From Neomegalonema sp. (lineage in GTDB: Bacteria > Pseudomonadota > Alphaproteobacteria > Rhodobacterales > Rhodobacteraceae): 64,000 nucleotides of DNA. This document shows, in pieces, positions 9,688 through 17,662 of this stretch. The translations under genes and the position numbers were made by a program. Below the pieces are notes generated by a model that ran no database searches, was not told the origin of the DNA, and saw only the letters and a program-made list of their open reading frames with translations. Every line of letters begins with the position of its first letter. The stretch's first letter is position 1. The stretch spans positions 1-64,000 of the forward strand of contig JALEFY010000016.1 of the NCBI GenBank assembly GCA_022760435.1, written 5' to 3'.

Positions 9688-9695
9688 GTCTATAC
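9688..9695. promoter_or_regulatory. HutC-subfamily-type operator octamer upstream of aapJ
   Basis: GTCTATAC matches the GT-N-TA-N-AC pattern known for HutC-subfamily GntR regulators. It is identical to the core found between phnF and phnG. It lies 213 nt upstream of aapJ and just after the repeat-protein gene. An octamer can occur by chance, so a regulatory role here is only a possibility. Confidence 0.25.
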
Positions 9696-9720
9696 AACCG
9701 GCCCCGAGAGGAGCCGGTTG
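9695..9720 (-). terminator. Hairpin downstream of the repeat-protein gene, possible terminator
   Basis: An 8-bp perfect stem CAACCGGC/GCCGGTTG with a 10-nt loop lies 30 nt after the stop of the minus-strand repeat gene. It has no clean T tract on either strand, so termination is uncertain. Confidence 0.35.
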
Positions 9721-9749
9721 ATGGTTCGAAGAAGGATGACGCCCTGAAC

Positions 9750-10862
9750 TCAGCGCTGCTTGCCAAGCTGACGCTCAAGCGCTTCGATCCGCTTTTCCTG
9801 CTCGATCGTGTAAAGGGTGAGCTCTTCAACCTTTTGCAGCAGGGTCATGGCAAAGGCGCTGACATCGAGCCCTTGCGTCTTCATCGCGGCGCCTGAGGGA
9901 ACCTGCGGCAAGTGGCCGTGGCTCTTGATATGCGCCTCGACATCCGCGAGGGTCGGCAGGTCGTAGTCATGATCGAACACGAAATCGGCCGGGTTGACAC
10001 GCGCGCCGTTGACGGTGATGGCACCGGAGGTCGCATCGAGATGGATCGCCACCGTTCCCGCCTCATTGAGCAAGCGCACATCACCATCAGAGCCATTGCC
10101 GCCCAGGGTGATATTGCCGTCGCCGCCATCGATATGAACGGTCTGCCGGCCCGCTTCATCAAGCAGGGCGATATCGCCTTGCTCATTGCCGCCGCCCAGG
10201 GTCAGGTTGCCATCGCCGCCGTCGATATGGACGGTTTGCAGCCCGAACTCGCTCAGCATCGTGATGTCGCCCTGTGTGCCATTGCCGCCCAGGGTGATAT
10301 TGCCATCGCCGCCATCGATATGCACGGTCTGCCGCCCGGTCTCGCCGAGCATCGCGATGTCACCTTCCGCGCCCATGCCGCCAAGGGTGATATTGGCCGA
10401 GCCGCCATCGAGATGAATGGTCTGATGCGCATTGCCATTGGCGAGAACGAGATCGCCCTGGGCGCCGCCGCCACCCATGAACATATTGGCTTCGCCGCCA
10501 TCGATATGGATCGTCTGGATCCCGTCATAATTCGACAGGACGATATCGCCTTGCGCGCCGCCGCCGCCCATCACCAGATTGGCCGAGCCGCCATCCAGAT
10601 GAACGGTGCCGACGCCTTCGGTATTGCGCAAAACCAGATCACCCTCGCAGCCATTGCCGCCCGCGAAAATATTGCCGGTCGCGCCATCGAGATGCATGCG
10701 CACCTGGCCGCCATCTTCCTTGAGGCGGATATCGGCATTATGGCCGTTGCCGCCGAGCGTCAGATTGCCCGTGGCCCCCTCGAGCTCGATCGAGACCGCG
10801 CCCTTGGCATCGCTCAGGCTGAGGCGGCGCATGGTCTCGTGCTGCGTGTTCTTCTTCGACAT
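9750..10862 (-). CDS. Protein of eight tandem 31-residue Gly/Asp-rich repeats with coiled-coil tail
   Basis: 370 residues. Residues 30-277 are eight in-register 31-residue repeats without a gap, approximate pattern GDGNITLGGNGxxGDIxLLxExG then QTVHIDG. The regular spacing and alternating hydrophobic residues suggest a beta-solenoid. Residues ~290-345 (FDHDYDLPTLADVEAHIKSHGHLPQVPS in two parts, then LLQKVEELTLYTIEQ) resemble the C-terminal module of tail-fibre-like proteins best known from Bacteroidetes. The end is a short coiled coil, which could trimerise the protein. No signal peptide or membrane segment. Start fixed by AAGGGAAGGA 9 nt before ATG. Function unknown; a fibre, adhesin or surface filament is inference. 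Confidence 0.85.
   Translation of the reverse strand: MSKKNTQHETMRRLSLSDAKGAVSIELEGATGNLTLGGNGHNADIRLKEDGGQVRMHLDGATGNIFAGGNGCEGDLVLRNTEGVGTVHLDGGSANLVMGGGGAQGDIVLSNYDGIQTIHIDGGEANMFMGGGGAQGDLVLANGNAHQTIHLDGGSANITLGGMGAEGDIAMLGETGRQTVHIDGGDGNITLGGNGTQGDITMLSEFGLQTVHIDGGDGNLTLGGGNEQGDIALLDEAGRQTVHIDGGDGNITLGGNGSDGDVRLLNEAGTVAIHLDATSGAITVNGARVNPADFVFDHDYDLPTLADVEAHIKSHGHLPQVPSGAAMKTQGLDVSAFAMTLLQKVEELTLYTIEQEKRIEALERQLGKQR
10032..10775 (-). repeat. Eight tandem 93-bp coding repeats
   Basis: The 31-residue repeats of the preceding gene are encoded by eight uninterrupted 93-bp units. Units 5-8 (the C-terminal half) are the most alike, each ending in codons for TVHIDGGDGN or close variants. This suggests recent internal duplication there. 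Confidence 0.85.
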
Positions 10863-11096
10863 GGCTATTCATCCTTCCCTTGATCAACCGCAGAGCGCGA
10901 GAACCGATTGGGGACCTGAAAGCCCCTGCACTCTTCCGGCAAGGATAGAGCTATCCCATTTTGATCCATATTGAACCGGAAACTTTCGGGTATTGACTAT
11001 GTATGTGCCTTGACCGCGCATCGATCCAATGATTGGAGGGAGCCTCGGCGCGCAGAGGCCAACTGGCCCTTTTGGCGCAGGCGGGAGGATAAAGGC

Positions 11097-12332
11097 ATGG
11101 CCGGAAGCGAATTTGAGACCGGGAGCCGTTCGGTGAGCCAACAGGCCCTGACGGATGAGAGTGTGGCGGTGACGGCGGGGCGAAGCCCAAGCGCGCATCA
11201 TGGCACGGTCAACCCGCCAGTTTATCACGCTTCCACCATCCTGATGGACAGCTATGCCGCGTTGCGCGATGCCCATAAGATCCGCCCCGGCGACGGGATC
11301 ACCTATGGCGTGCACGGAACCCCGGGCACCTATGCTTTCGAGGAGGCGGTTGCCGCGCTCGAGGGCGGGTACCGCACCCGGCTGTGCTCGTCAGGGCTGA
11401 CGGCGGTCACCGGACCGCTGCTGAGCTATCTGAGCGCTGGCGATCATCTGCTCATGGTCGACAGTGTCTACGGCCCCACCCGCCGCTTTTGCGAAGGCAC
11501 GCTGCGCCGGATGGGGATCGAGACCACCTATTACGATCCGCTGATCGGCGAGGGTATTGCGGCGCTCATCCGGCCCAACACAAGGGTGATCTTTCTGGAG
11601 AGCCCCGGCTCCTGGACCTTCGAGGTGCAGGACATTCCGGCGATTGTCGCGGTCGCGCAAGAGGCCGGGATCTGGACGATGATCGACAATACCTGGGCCT
11701 CGCCGCTCTACTTCAAGCCCTTCGCTCATGGGGTCGATGTCTCGATTCAGGCGGCGACCAAATATATCGCCGGTCATTCGGATTTGGTCATGGGCGCCGT
11801 CACCACTTCCGAACGCGCCTATCCGCTGCTGCAAAAGGGGTGGATGGAACTCGGGCTTTGCGCCTCGCCCGATGATGTCTATCTGGCAATGCGGGGGCTG
11901 CGCACCATCGCCCCGCGCTTGCGTCAGCATTGGGCGAATGGATTGGCCGTCGCCGATTGGCTGACCCGCCAACCTGAAGTCGTCGATTTGCTGCACCCCG
12001 CCCATCCCGATGATCCGGGCCACGCGCTGTGGTCGCGCGATTTTCTCGGTGCTTGCGGGCTCTTCGCCTTCACCCTGCACCCATCGGTGAGCTCGGACGC
12101 GCATCTGTCGGCCTTTCTCGATCAGATGGCGCTGTTTGGGATGGGCTATTCCTGGGGCGGGTTCGAGAGCCTGCTGTTGCCCACCGATCCGGCCTCGATC
12201 CGAAGCGCTGTCCGCTGGCCGCGCGCCGGGCGGGCCGAGGGCAAGGTGATGCGCATTCATATCGGGCTTGAGGGGCTCGATGACCTGCTGCTCGATCTTG
12301 ATCGCGGCTTTGCGCGCCTACGGGCGGTGTAA
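11097..12332 (+). CDS. metC: Cystathionine beta-lyase (PLP-dependent)
   Basis: 411 residues. Cleaves cystathionine to homocysteine, pyruvate and ammonia in methionine synthesis. Start set at ATG 11097 because GGGAGGA (11084-11090 region) lies at ideal spacing; an upstream TTG extension to 10971 is rejected. Cys/Met-metabolism PLP fold: SSGLTAVTGPLLSYL, DSVYGPTRRFCEG, the cofactor aspartate region MIDNTWASPLYFKP and the Schiff-base lysine in AATKYIAGHSD. The C-terminal SWGGFESL and IHIGLEGLDDLL fit MetC. It converges with the thioesterase gene 9 nt away. Related gamma-family enzymes cannot be fully excluded. Confidence 0.88.
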   Translation: MAGSEFETGSRSVSQQALTDESVAVTAGRSPSAHHGTVNPPVYHASTILMDSYAALRDAHKIRPGDGITYGVHGTPGTYAFEEAVAALEGGYRTRLCSSGLTAVTGPLLSYLSAGDHLLMVDSVYGPTRRFCEGTLRRMGIETTYYDPLIGEGIAALIRPNTRVIFLESPGSWTFEVQDIPAIVAVAQEAGIWTMIDNTWASPLYFKPFAHGVDVSIQAATKYIAGHSDLVMGAVTTSERAYPLLQKGWMELGLCASPDDVYLAMRGLRTIAPRLRQHWANGLAVADWLTRQPEVVDLLHPAHPDDPGHALWSRDFLGACGLFAFTLHPSVSSDAHLSAFLDQMALFGMGYSWGGFESLLLPTDPASIRSAVRWPRAGRAEGKVMRIHIGLEGLDDLLLDLDRGFARLRAV

Positions 12333-12341
12333 GGCCGCGGC

Positions 12342-12797
12342 CTAGTCGAGCGCCATGATCAGGCAGGTGGTGGTGGCAAAGGCGTAGGTCTTGCCGCTTT
12401 GCTCGCCAAGCAACTTGCCCTCGGCGGTTCCGGTGCGGCGCCCGACATGCAGCGCATCGCCGATCGCAAGCACCGGCTCGCTCGCCAGATCAAGCGCGCG
12501 GACGATATTGATCTTGTATTCGAGCGTTGTGTAGCCGCTGCCCTTGGGCAGGGTGGTTTGGACGGCGCAGGCCATGCAGCTATCGAGGATCGCGCCGAAC
12601 CAGCCGCCATGAACCGCGGCGAAGGGATTGAGGCTCTCCGCTCCCGGCTGTCCACGAAAAACGACACGGCCGGTCTCTACCTTGTGAAGTGCGAAATTGA
12701 GCGTGCGCGCGATCGCGGGCGGGGGGAATTGGCCGCTTTGCATGCCGCGAATGAAGTCGAGGCCGCTGATCTGGCTGAGCTCCTGTTGTGAGATCAT
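12342..12797 (-). CDS. PaaI-family hotdog-fold thioesterase
   Basis: 151 residues. The 4HBT hotdog motif is visible in NPFAAVHGGWFGAILDSCMACAV, with HGG at the usual active-site helix. Members hydrolyse acyl- or aryl-CoA thioesters; the substrate is not predictable here. ATG at 12797 is preferred. A GTG at 12824 in the same frame would overlap the phnF stop (TAGTG). It follows phnF closely on the same strand and may be cotranscribed with it. Confidence 0.8.
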   Translation of the reverse strand: MISQQELSQISGLDFIRGMQSGQFPPPAIARTLNFALHKVETGRVVFRGQPGAESLNPFAAVHGGWFGAILDSCMACAVQTTLPKGSGYTTLEYKINIVRALDLASEPVLAIGDALHVGRRTGTAEGKLLGEQSGKTYAFATTTCLIMALD

Positions 12798-12823
12798 CCT
12801 GTCCCCCCCCAAGGGCTGTTTCA

Positions 12824-13660
12824 CTACCGCGGCTGCAGTTTCGATGACACCGGGCTGGCGCCAGGCAGGCCGTCGCGCGCTTTACCTTGCTCCGGGCTCC
12901 GCGGATCCTGCGTCGAGCGGGCTTCCGATTGCGGTTGGGAGAAGGGAGAATTGGTGTTCTCGATCATCAGGGCCGCGCGCTGACCGGCGAAAAATGTCTG
13001 CGCATATTCGATCGCTTGTCCAGCCATATCGAGGTTCAGCGCCTCGGCGCGTAACACAGGAGCGTTATCTGGTTGTCGCAATTTCTTTGCAATTGTCCGC
13101 GAGGGCGCGATGGCTGCGATTCGCGTCCAGGCCCGCAGATAGTCGATTACGCCATAATGTTTGAAGGTCTCGGTGATCGAGCCGGTCCGCTCATAGATGC
13201 CTGCAAAATCAGGAAACCGGTCTGCCGGGAAGTTCTGCTCTGCAAAACAAACGGGCGTGCCATCGGCCTCGCCAACGCTCTCGATCAGGATGACCGGCCG
13301 GCCCGGGCGCACCCCTAGTCTGTCCGCCACCCGTGCATCTGCGGCGACAAGCTCGCTGCGGAGCATTTTCTGGCTGGGGATGCGCCCGAGATCCAGGACA
13401 TTCTGGCTGAAACGCGTGCGCGGACCGATCTTGTAATCCAGAATCCCATCGGAAACATAAGCGCCACTGCCACGGCGGACGGAGATAATCCCGGCCTGGC
13501 TCAATTCCGACAATGCCCGCCGCACCGTGTGTCGGTTTACGTCGAAGCGTTCGGAAAATTCCTTTTCGGTCGGCAGTTTGTCACCGGCATTGAACGACCC
13601 ATCGACGATCTCGGACCGCAAGGTCTCATAGATATGTTTCCATACCGGTGTGCGCGCCAT
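12824..13660 (-). CDS. phnF: GntR-family regulator of phosphonate metabolism PhnF
   Basis: 278 residues. Winged-helix domain at about 5-72 (KLPTEKEFSERFDVNRHTVRRALSELSQAG then RRGSGAYV), then a UTRA ligand-binding domain to about 230. HutC-subfamily repressors of this kind control C-P lyase operons. The ~45-residue proline/serine-rich tail after the UTRA domain is extra. Start set at ATG 13660 (the preceding codon is TTG) with GGGGAGAG upstream. Divergent from phnG over a 151-nt spacer with a HutC-type operator, which suggests control of both directions. Confidence 0.88.
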   Translation of the reverse strand: MARTPVWKHIYETLRSEIVDGSFNAGDKLPTEKEFSERFDVNRHTVRRALSELSQAGIISVRRGSGAYVSDGILDYKIGPRTRFSQNVLDLGRIPSQKMLRSELVAADARVADRLGVRPGRPVILIESVGEADGTPVCFAEQNFPADRFPDFAGIYERTGSITETFKHYGVIDYLRAWTRIAAIAPSRTIAKKLRQPDNAPVLRAEALNLDMAGQAIEYAQTFFAGQRAALMIENTNSPFSQPQSEARSTQDPRSPEQGKARDGLPGASPVSSKLQPR

Positions 13661-13744
13661 CAAACTCTCCCCTGTTTTGCACTGCGCAAGAAAATGCCCT
13701 CGCCGCGTGTGTACAACTTTCTCGACATGGGGGAATAGCTTACC

Positions 13745-13773
13745 TTGCTTTAAAAATCGTTTTTTGCTAGATG
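13745..13773 (+). promoter_or_regulatory. Possible phnG promoter (-35/-10)
   Basis: TTGCTT (13745-13750), a 17-nt spacer and TAGATG (13768-13773) resemble a sigma-70 promoter. The putative PhnF operator starts 2 nt further on, where a repressor would block initiation. The match is moderate and not tested. Confidence 0.35.
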
Positions 13774-13774
13774 T

Positions 13775-13784
13775 TGTCTATACA
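13775..13784. promoter_or_regulatory. Putative PhnF operator between phnF and phnG
   Basis: TGTCTATACA is an imperfect palindrome (8 of 10 positions) containing GT-C-TA-T-AC, the HutC-subfamily pattern. It sits in the divergent phnF/phnG spacer, 27 nt before the phnG start. A related site lies before phnM. Confidence 0.6.
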
Positions 13785-13811
13785 TAGCTACGAATTTTTT
13801 CTGGGGGTAGC

Positions 13812-14324
13812 ATGAATAGCGAGCAAATTCTCGATAAGTTTATACATTCGGCACTGACTCCTCACAAGACAGGAATTTCGTCCGAGACGCGAAAAAGCTG
13901 GTTGTCGCTACTGGCCAAGGCAGACAGATCGCAGTTGCAAAACCTCTGGCAGAGCATTGGCGCGCCGGATGGCTTCACCGTTTTGCGGGCACCGCAGGTC
14001 GGGTTGACCATGGTTCGCGGGCGTGCGGGGGCCTCGGGCGAAGCATTCAATCTTGGGGAGATGACCCTGACCCGATGCTCGCTACGGCTCGCGCTGTCTG
14101 ACGGCTCATCGGTCGAGGGTCATGGATATTGCGCCGGGAGGGATCTTGAAAAGGTGCGTGTGGTCGCTGCCTGCGATGCGCTCCTGCAAACCGAAGCCGC
14201 AGATCTGATCGAGGCGCAAATCCTCGTGCCATTAGCCGCGAGCGCGCAGGCCAAATCGAGAGAAACCGAGGAGAAGGCGGCGGCAACGCAGGTGAAATTC
14301 TTCACGATGGTGCGGGGGGAGTAA
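13812..14324 (+). CDS. phnG: C-P lyase core subunit PhnG
   Basis: 170 residues. Part of the PhnGHIJ core that carries out phosphonate activation and C-P bond cleavage. Recognisable stretches are RKSWLSLLAKADRSQL near the start, the central GEMTLTRCSLRL and GHGYCAGRDLEKVRVVAACDALLQ. GGGGGTAG precedes ATG. First gene of the plus-strand operon; phnH begins 5 nt after its stop. Confidence 0.93.
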   Translation: MNSEQILDKFIHSALTPHKTGISSETRKSWLSLLAKADRSQLQNLWQSIGAPDGFTVLRAPQVGLTMVRGRAGASGEAFNLGEMTLTRCSLRLALSDGSSVEGHGYCAGRDLEKVRVVAACDALLQTEAADLIEAQILVPLAASAQAKSRETEEKAAATQVKFFTMVRGE

Positions 14325-14329
14325 CACGC

Positions 14330-15016
14330 ATGTCATCTGAACTTGACGGACCCATCACGCGCGTCCCGAGCGATGAGCCAAGATCCGATGTGAAAGGGGG
14401 TGATGTGATAGGGGCTGATGTGAAAGGGATTGCGGCGCAAGGGTTTGCGGATCCGGCGATCGATAGCGCCCAAGTGTTCCGGGCGATCATGGACGCGATG
14501 GCGCATCCGGGCGTGGTGGTCGAGGTGCCGCTCTTGCTCAAAGCGCCCGAGCCGCTCTCAACGGCGGCGGCGGCGATGCTGCTGACCCTCGCCGATAGCG
14601 ACGCCCCGGTCTGGGTCGATCCGGCGCTGTGCTCGAAGGCGGTGCAAGACTATCTGCGCTTTCATTGCGGGGCCGTGCCTTGCGAGGCCGAGGCGGACGC
14701 CGTGTTCGCGCTCGGCACTTGCGCAACCTTCCTGGGCGATCATCCCTTCGCGATCGGCACGCCCGAATATCCCGACCGCTCGACCACCTGCATCATCGAG
14801 GTCAGCGGTTTTGAGACGGGCACGCCGGTGCGCCTGAGCGGGCCGGGGATCGCCGATCATCAGGAGTTTCACGCCTGCGGGCTGTGCTGCGGCGCGGATT
14901 TCGCCCGCACGATGCAGGCCAATCACGCGCTCTACCCGCTGGGGCGCGACTTCATCTTCACCCATGAGAACCGGTTCGCGGCCATCCCGCGCTCGACGGT
15001 CGTGGAGGCGCTCTGA
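14330..15016 (+). CDS. phnH: C-P lyase core subunit PhnH
   Basis: 228 residues. Structural member of the PhnGHIJ core. The family core begins near residue 38 (IDSAQVFRAIMDAMAHPG), with LLTLADSDAPVWVDP, FALGTCATFLGDHPF, GTPEYPDRSTTCIIEV and GPGI following. The first ~36 residues are additional and include a short GGDVIGADVKG repeat coded by about three 15-bp units (14387-14430). The stop TGA overlaps the phnI start (TGATG). Confidence 0.93.
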   Translation: MSSELDGPITRVPSDEPRSDVKGGDVIGADVKGIAAQGFADPAIDSAQVFRAIMDAMAHPGVVVEVPLLLKAPEPLSTAAAAMLLTLADSDAPVWVDPALCSKAVQDYLRFHCGAVPCEAEADAVFALGTCATFLGDHPFAIGTPEYPDRSTTCIIEVSGFETGTPVRLSGPGIADHQEFHACGLCCGADFARTMQANHALYPLGRDFIFTHENRFAAIPRSTVVEAL

Positions 15017-16125
15017 TGTATGTCGCAAGCAAGGGCGGAGAAAAGGCGATCGCCGCCGCGCATCAGCAGCTCGCCGATGAGCGGCGCGGGGATCGCGCCA
15101 TCGCCGAGCTCTCCATCGCCCAGATCCGCGAGCAACTGAGCCTCGCGGTCAGCCGCTGCATGGGCGAGGGCTCGCTCTATGATCCCGATCTGGCCGCGCT
15201 GGCGATCAAGCAGGCGCGTGGCGATCTGATCGAGGCGATCTTTCTGCTGCGGGCCTATCGCACGACCCTGCCGCGCTTTGGTTATAGCGAGCCGATCGAG
15301 ACCGACCGGATGCGCGCGGTGCGCCGGGTCTCGGCGACGTTCAAGGACATCCCCGGCGGGCAGATTCTCGGGCCGACCTTCGATTACACGCACCGTTTGC
15401 TCGATTTCGCGCTGGCCGCCGAGGGGCATGACCCGCAGGCCGCGCAGCGGGCCGAGCCTTCGGGCGCCGCGATGCCGCATGTGCTCTCGCTGCTCGATGC
15501 CGAAGGGGTGATCGAGCAGAATGCCGACCCGGACGGGGCTCCGGCGCCGGTCGATATCACGCGGGACCCGGTCAGCCTGCCAGCGCCGCGGGTGCAGCGT
15601 CTGCAAACGCTCGCGCGCGGTGATGAGGGCTTTCTGCTCGGCATGGCCTATTCCACCCAGCGCGGCTATGCGCGCAACCACGCCTTTGTCGGCGAGCTGC
15701 GCATCGGCACGGTGGCGGTGGAAATGGAGATCCCCGAGCTCGGCTTTGCGGTCGAGATCGGCGAGATCACCGTTACCGAATGCGAGACCGTCAACCAGTT
15801 CAAGGGCTCCAAGAGCGTGCCGCCGCAATTCACCCGCGGCTACGGGCTCGCCTTCGGGCAAGCGGAGCGCAAGGCCATCGCCATCGCCCTCGTCGATCGG
15901 GCGCTGCGCTGGCGCGAGCTGGGCGAGGATGATCTCGGGTATCCGGCGCAGGACGAGGAATTCGTGCTGATGCATTGCGACAATATCCAGGCCACCGGCT
16001 TTCTCGAACATATCAAGCTGCCCCATTACGTCGATTTCCAGAGCGAGATCGACATGGTGCGCAAGATGCGCCAGCAGATCGAGCAGGGCGGCACCGCCGA
16101 CGAGGTATTGGAGGCGGCGCAATGA
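15016..16125 (+). CDS. phnI: C-P lyase core subunit PhnI
   Basis: 369 residues. With PhnG, H and L it transfers the alkylphosphonate onto ribose of ATP with loss of adenine. Conserved MYVASKGGEKAIAAAHQ start, GYSEPIETDRMRAVRRVSATFKDIPGGQ in parts, LGMAYSTQRGYARNH and NQFKGSKSVPPQFTRGYG are visible. Normal length for the family. Overlaps phnH upstream and the HAD gene downstream (ATGA), showing tight translational coupling. Confidence 0.95.
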   Translation: MYVASKGGEKAIAAAHQQLADERRGDRAIAELSIAQIREQLSLAVSRCMGEGSLYDPDLAALAIKQARGDLIEAIFLLRAYRTTLPRFGYSEPIETDRMRAVRRVSATFKDIPGGQILGPTFDYTHRLLDFALAAEGHDPQAAQRAEPSGAAMPHVLSLLDAEGVIEQNADPDGAPAPVDITRDPVSLPAPRVQRLQTLARGDEGFLLGMAYSTQRGYARNHAFVGELRIGTVAVEMEIPELGFAVEIGEITVTECETVNQFKGSKSVPPQFTRGYGLAFGQAERKAIAIALVDRALRWRELGEDDLGYPAQDEEFVLMHCDNIQATGFLEHIKLPHYVDFQSEIDMVRKMRQQIEQGGTADEVLEAAQ

Positions 16126-16724
16126 GAGCGCGTGTCGTCGTTTTCGATGTGGGCAACGTCCTGCTGCGCTGGGATCCGGCGCTGGTCTACCCGGAGCTCA
16201 GCCCGGCGCAATGCGCGGAATTCTTTGACGAGGTTGGCTTTTTCGCCTGGAATCTCGAGCAAGATCGCGGGCGCTCCTGGCAGGAGGGGGTCGCGCATCT
16301 GAGCGCGCTTTATCCGCATCGCGCCGAGTTGATCGCCCGATTTGATGAGCGTTGGGAGGATAGTCTGCCCGGCGCGATCGAAGGCAGTGTCGCGATCCTG
16401 GAGCAACTGGCCGCCAAGGGCGTGCCGCTCTATGCGATCACCAATTTCTCCCATGAGACATGGTTGCGCACGCGTGACCGGTTCCCGTTCCTGTACCGGC
16501 ATTTTCGCGATGTCGTCGTCTCGGGCCGCGAGCGTCTCGTCAAGCCGGAGCTGGCGATCTACCAGACCTTGCTGAGCCGCAACATGCTCGAGCCGGGGGC
16601 GTGCCTGTTCATTGATGACAGCCCGATCAACGTTTCGGGCGCGCGCGCAGCGGGGATGAAGGCGGTGCATTTCACCAGCGCGGCGCAATTGCACGAAGAC
16701 CTCAACAAAGAGGGGCTGCTATGA
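16122..16724 (+). CDS. HAD-family phosphatase embedded between phnI and phnJ
   Basis: 200 residues. HAD motif I FDVGNVLLRWDP (catalytic Asp pair spaced DxG), motif II near ITNFSHE, the lysine of motif III around VKPELAIYQ, and motif IV LFIDDSPINVSGA. The short cap matches YihX-like sugar-phosphate phosphatases. Start ATG overlaps the phnI stop and its own stop overlaps the phnJ start (ATGA at both ends), so it is a full member of the operon. HAD genes are not core C-P lyase genes. A role on ribose phosphates made by the pathway is inference. Confidence 0.88.
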   Translation: MRARVVVFDVGNVLLRWDPALVYPELSPAQCAEFFDEVGFFAWNLEQDRGRSWQEGVAHLSALYPHRAELIARFDERWEDSLPGAIEGSVAILEQLAAKGVPLYAITNFSHETWLRTRDRFPFLYRHFRDVVVSGRERLVKPELAIYQTLLSRNMLEPGACLFIDDSPINVSGARAAGMKAVHFTSAAQLHEDLNKEGLL

Positions 16725-17662
16725 CGAATTCGATCAGTGAGGGGCAGCGCCAGGCCAATCGCGAGCGGGCGCTCGGCGTCGCCAGGAGCGGCTATAACTT
16801 CGCCTATCTCGATGAGAACACCAAGCGGATGATCCGCCGGGCGATCCTCAAGGCGATCGCGATCCCCGGCTATCAGGTGCCGTTCGGCTCGCGCGAGATG
16901 CCGATGCCCTATGGCTGGGGCACCGGCGGGGTGCAGGTGACCGCCGCCTGCCTCACCCCCGATGACACGCTCAAGGTGATCGACCAGGGCGCCGATGACA
17001 CCACCAACGCGGTCTCGATCCGGCAGTTCTTCGAGAAGACCGCCGCCGTCGCGACCACGACCCATACCCATGAGGCGAGCATCATCCAGACCCGCCACCG
17101 CATCCCCGAAGAGGCGCTGAGCGAGGGCCAGATCCTCGTGTATCAGGTGCCGATCCCCGAACCCTTGCGCTTTCTGGAGCCGCGCGAGACCGAGACCCGC
17201 AAGATGCACGCGCTCGAGGAATACGGGCTGATGCATGTGAAGCTCTATGAGGACATCTCGCATCACGGCCGCATCGCCACCACCTATGCCTATCCGGTGA
17301 AGGTGGAGGGGCGCTATGTCATGGATCCTTCGCCGATCCCGAAATTCGACAATCCCAAGCTCGGCGGCAATGCGGCGCTGCAACTGTTCGGTGCCGGGCG
17401 CGAGCAGCGGATCTACGCGATCCCGCCGCATACGCAGGTGGTGAGCCTCGATTTCGATGATTACCCGTTCGATCCGGGCCATTGGGAGCAAAGCTGCGCG
17501 CTGTGCGGGGCGAGCGAGAGCTATCTCGACGAGGTGATCACCGATGACAAGGGCTCGCGCATGTTCGTGTGCTCGGACACCGATTTTTGCACCAGCCGCA
17601 CGGCGGCGCAGGAGGATGCAGGCAAGAGTGATCGGGCGAGCAATGGGGAGGGCGCGGCATGA
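16721..17662 (+). CDS. phnJ: Radical-SAM C-P lyase PhnJ
   Basis: 313 residues. Cleaves the C-P bond of 5-phosphoribosyl-1-phosphonate using a [4Fe-4S] cluster and a glycyl radical. The cysteine set is visible near the C-terminus: CALCGASESYLDEV followed by RMFVCSDTDFC, giving the Cx2C...C cluster ligands and the later catalytic Cys. The family start YNFAYLDENTKRMIRRAILKA and THTHEASIIQTRHRIPEE are intact. Overlaps the HAD gene and phnK by ATGA. Confidence 0.95.
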   Translation: MTNSISEGQRQANRERALGVARSGYNFAYLDENTKRMIRRAILKAIAIPGYQVPFGSREMPMPYGWGTGGVQVTAACLTPDDTLKVIDQGADDTTNAVSIRQFFEKTAAVATTTHTHEASIIQTRHRIPEEALSEGQILVYQVPIPEPLRFLEPRETETRKMHALEEYGLMHVKLYEDISHHGRIATTYAYPVKVEGRYVMDPSPIPKFDNPKLGGNAALQLFGAGREQRIYAIPPHTQVVSLDFDDYPFDPGHWEQSCALCGASESYLDEVITDDKGSRMFVCSDTDFCTSRTAAQEDAGKSDRASNGEGAA

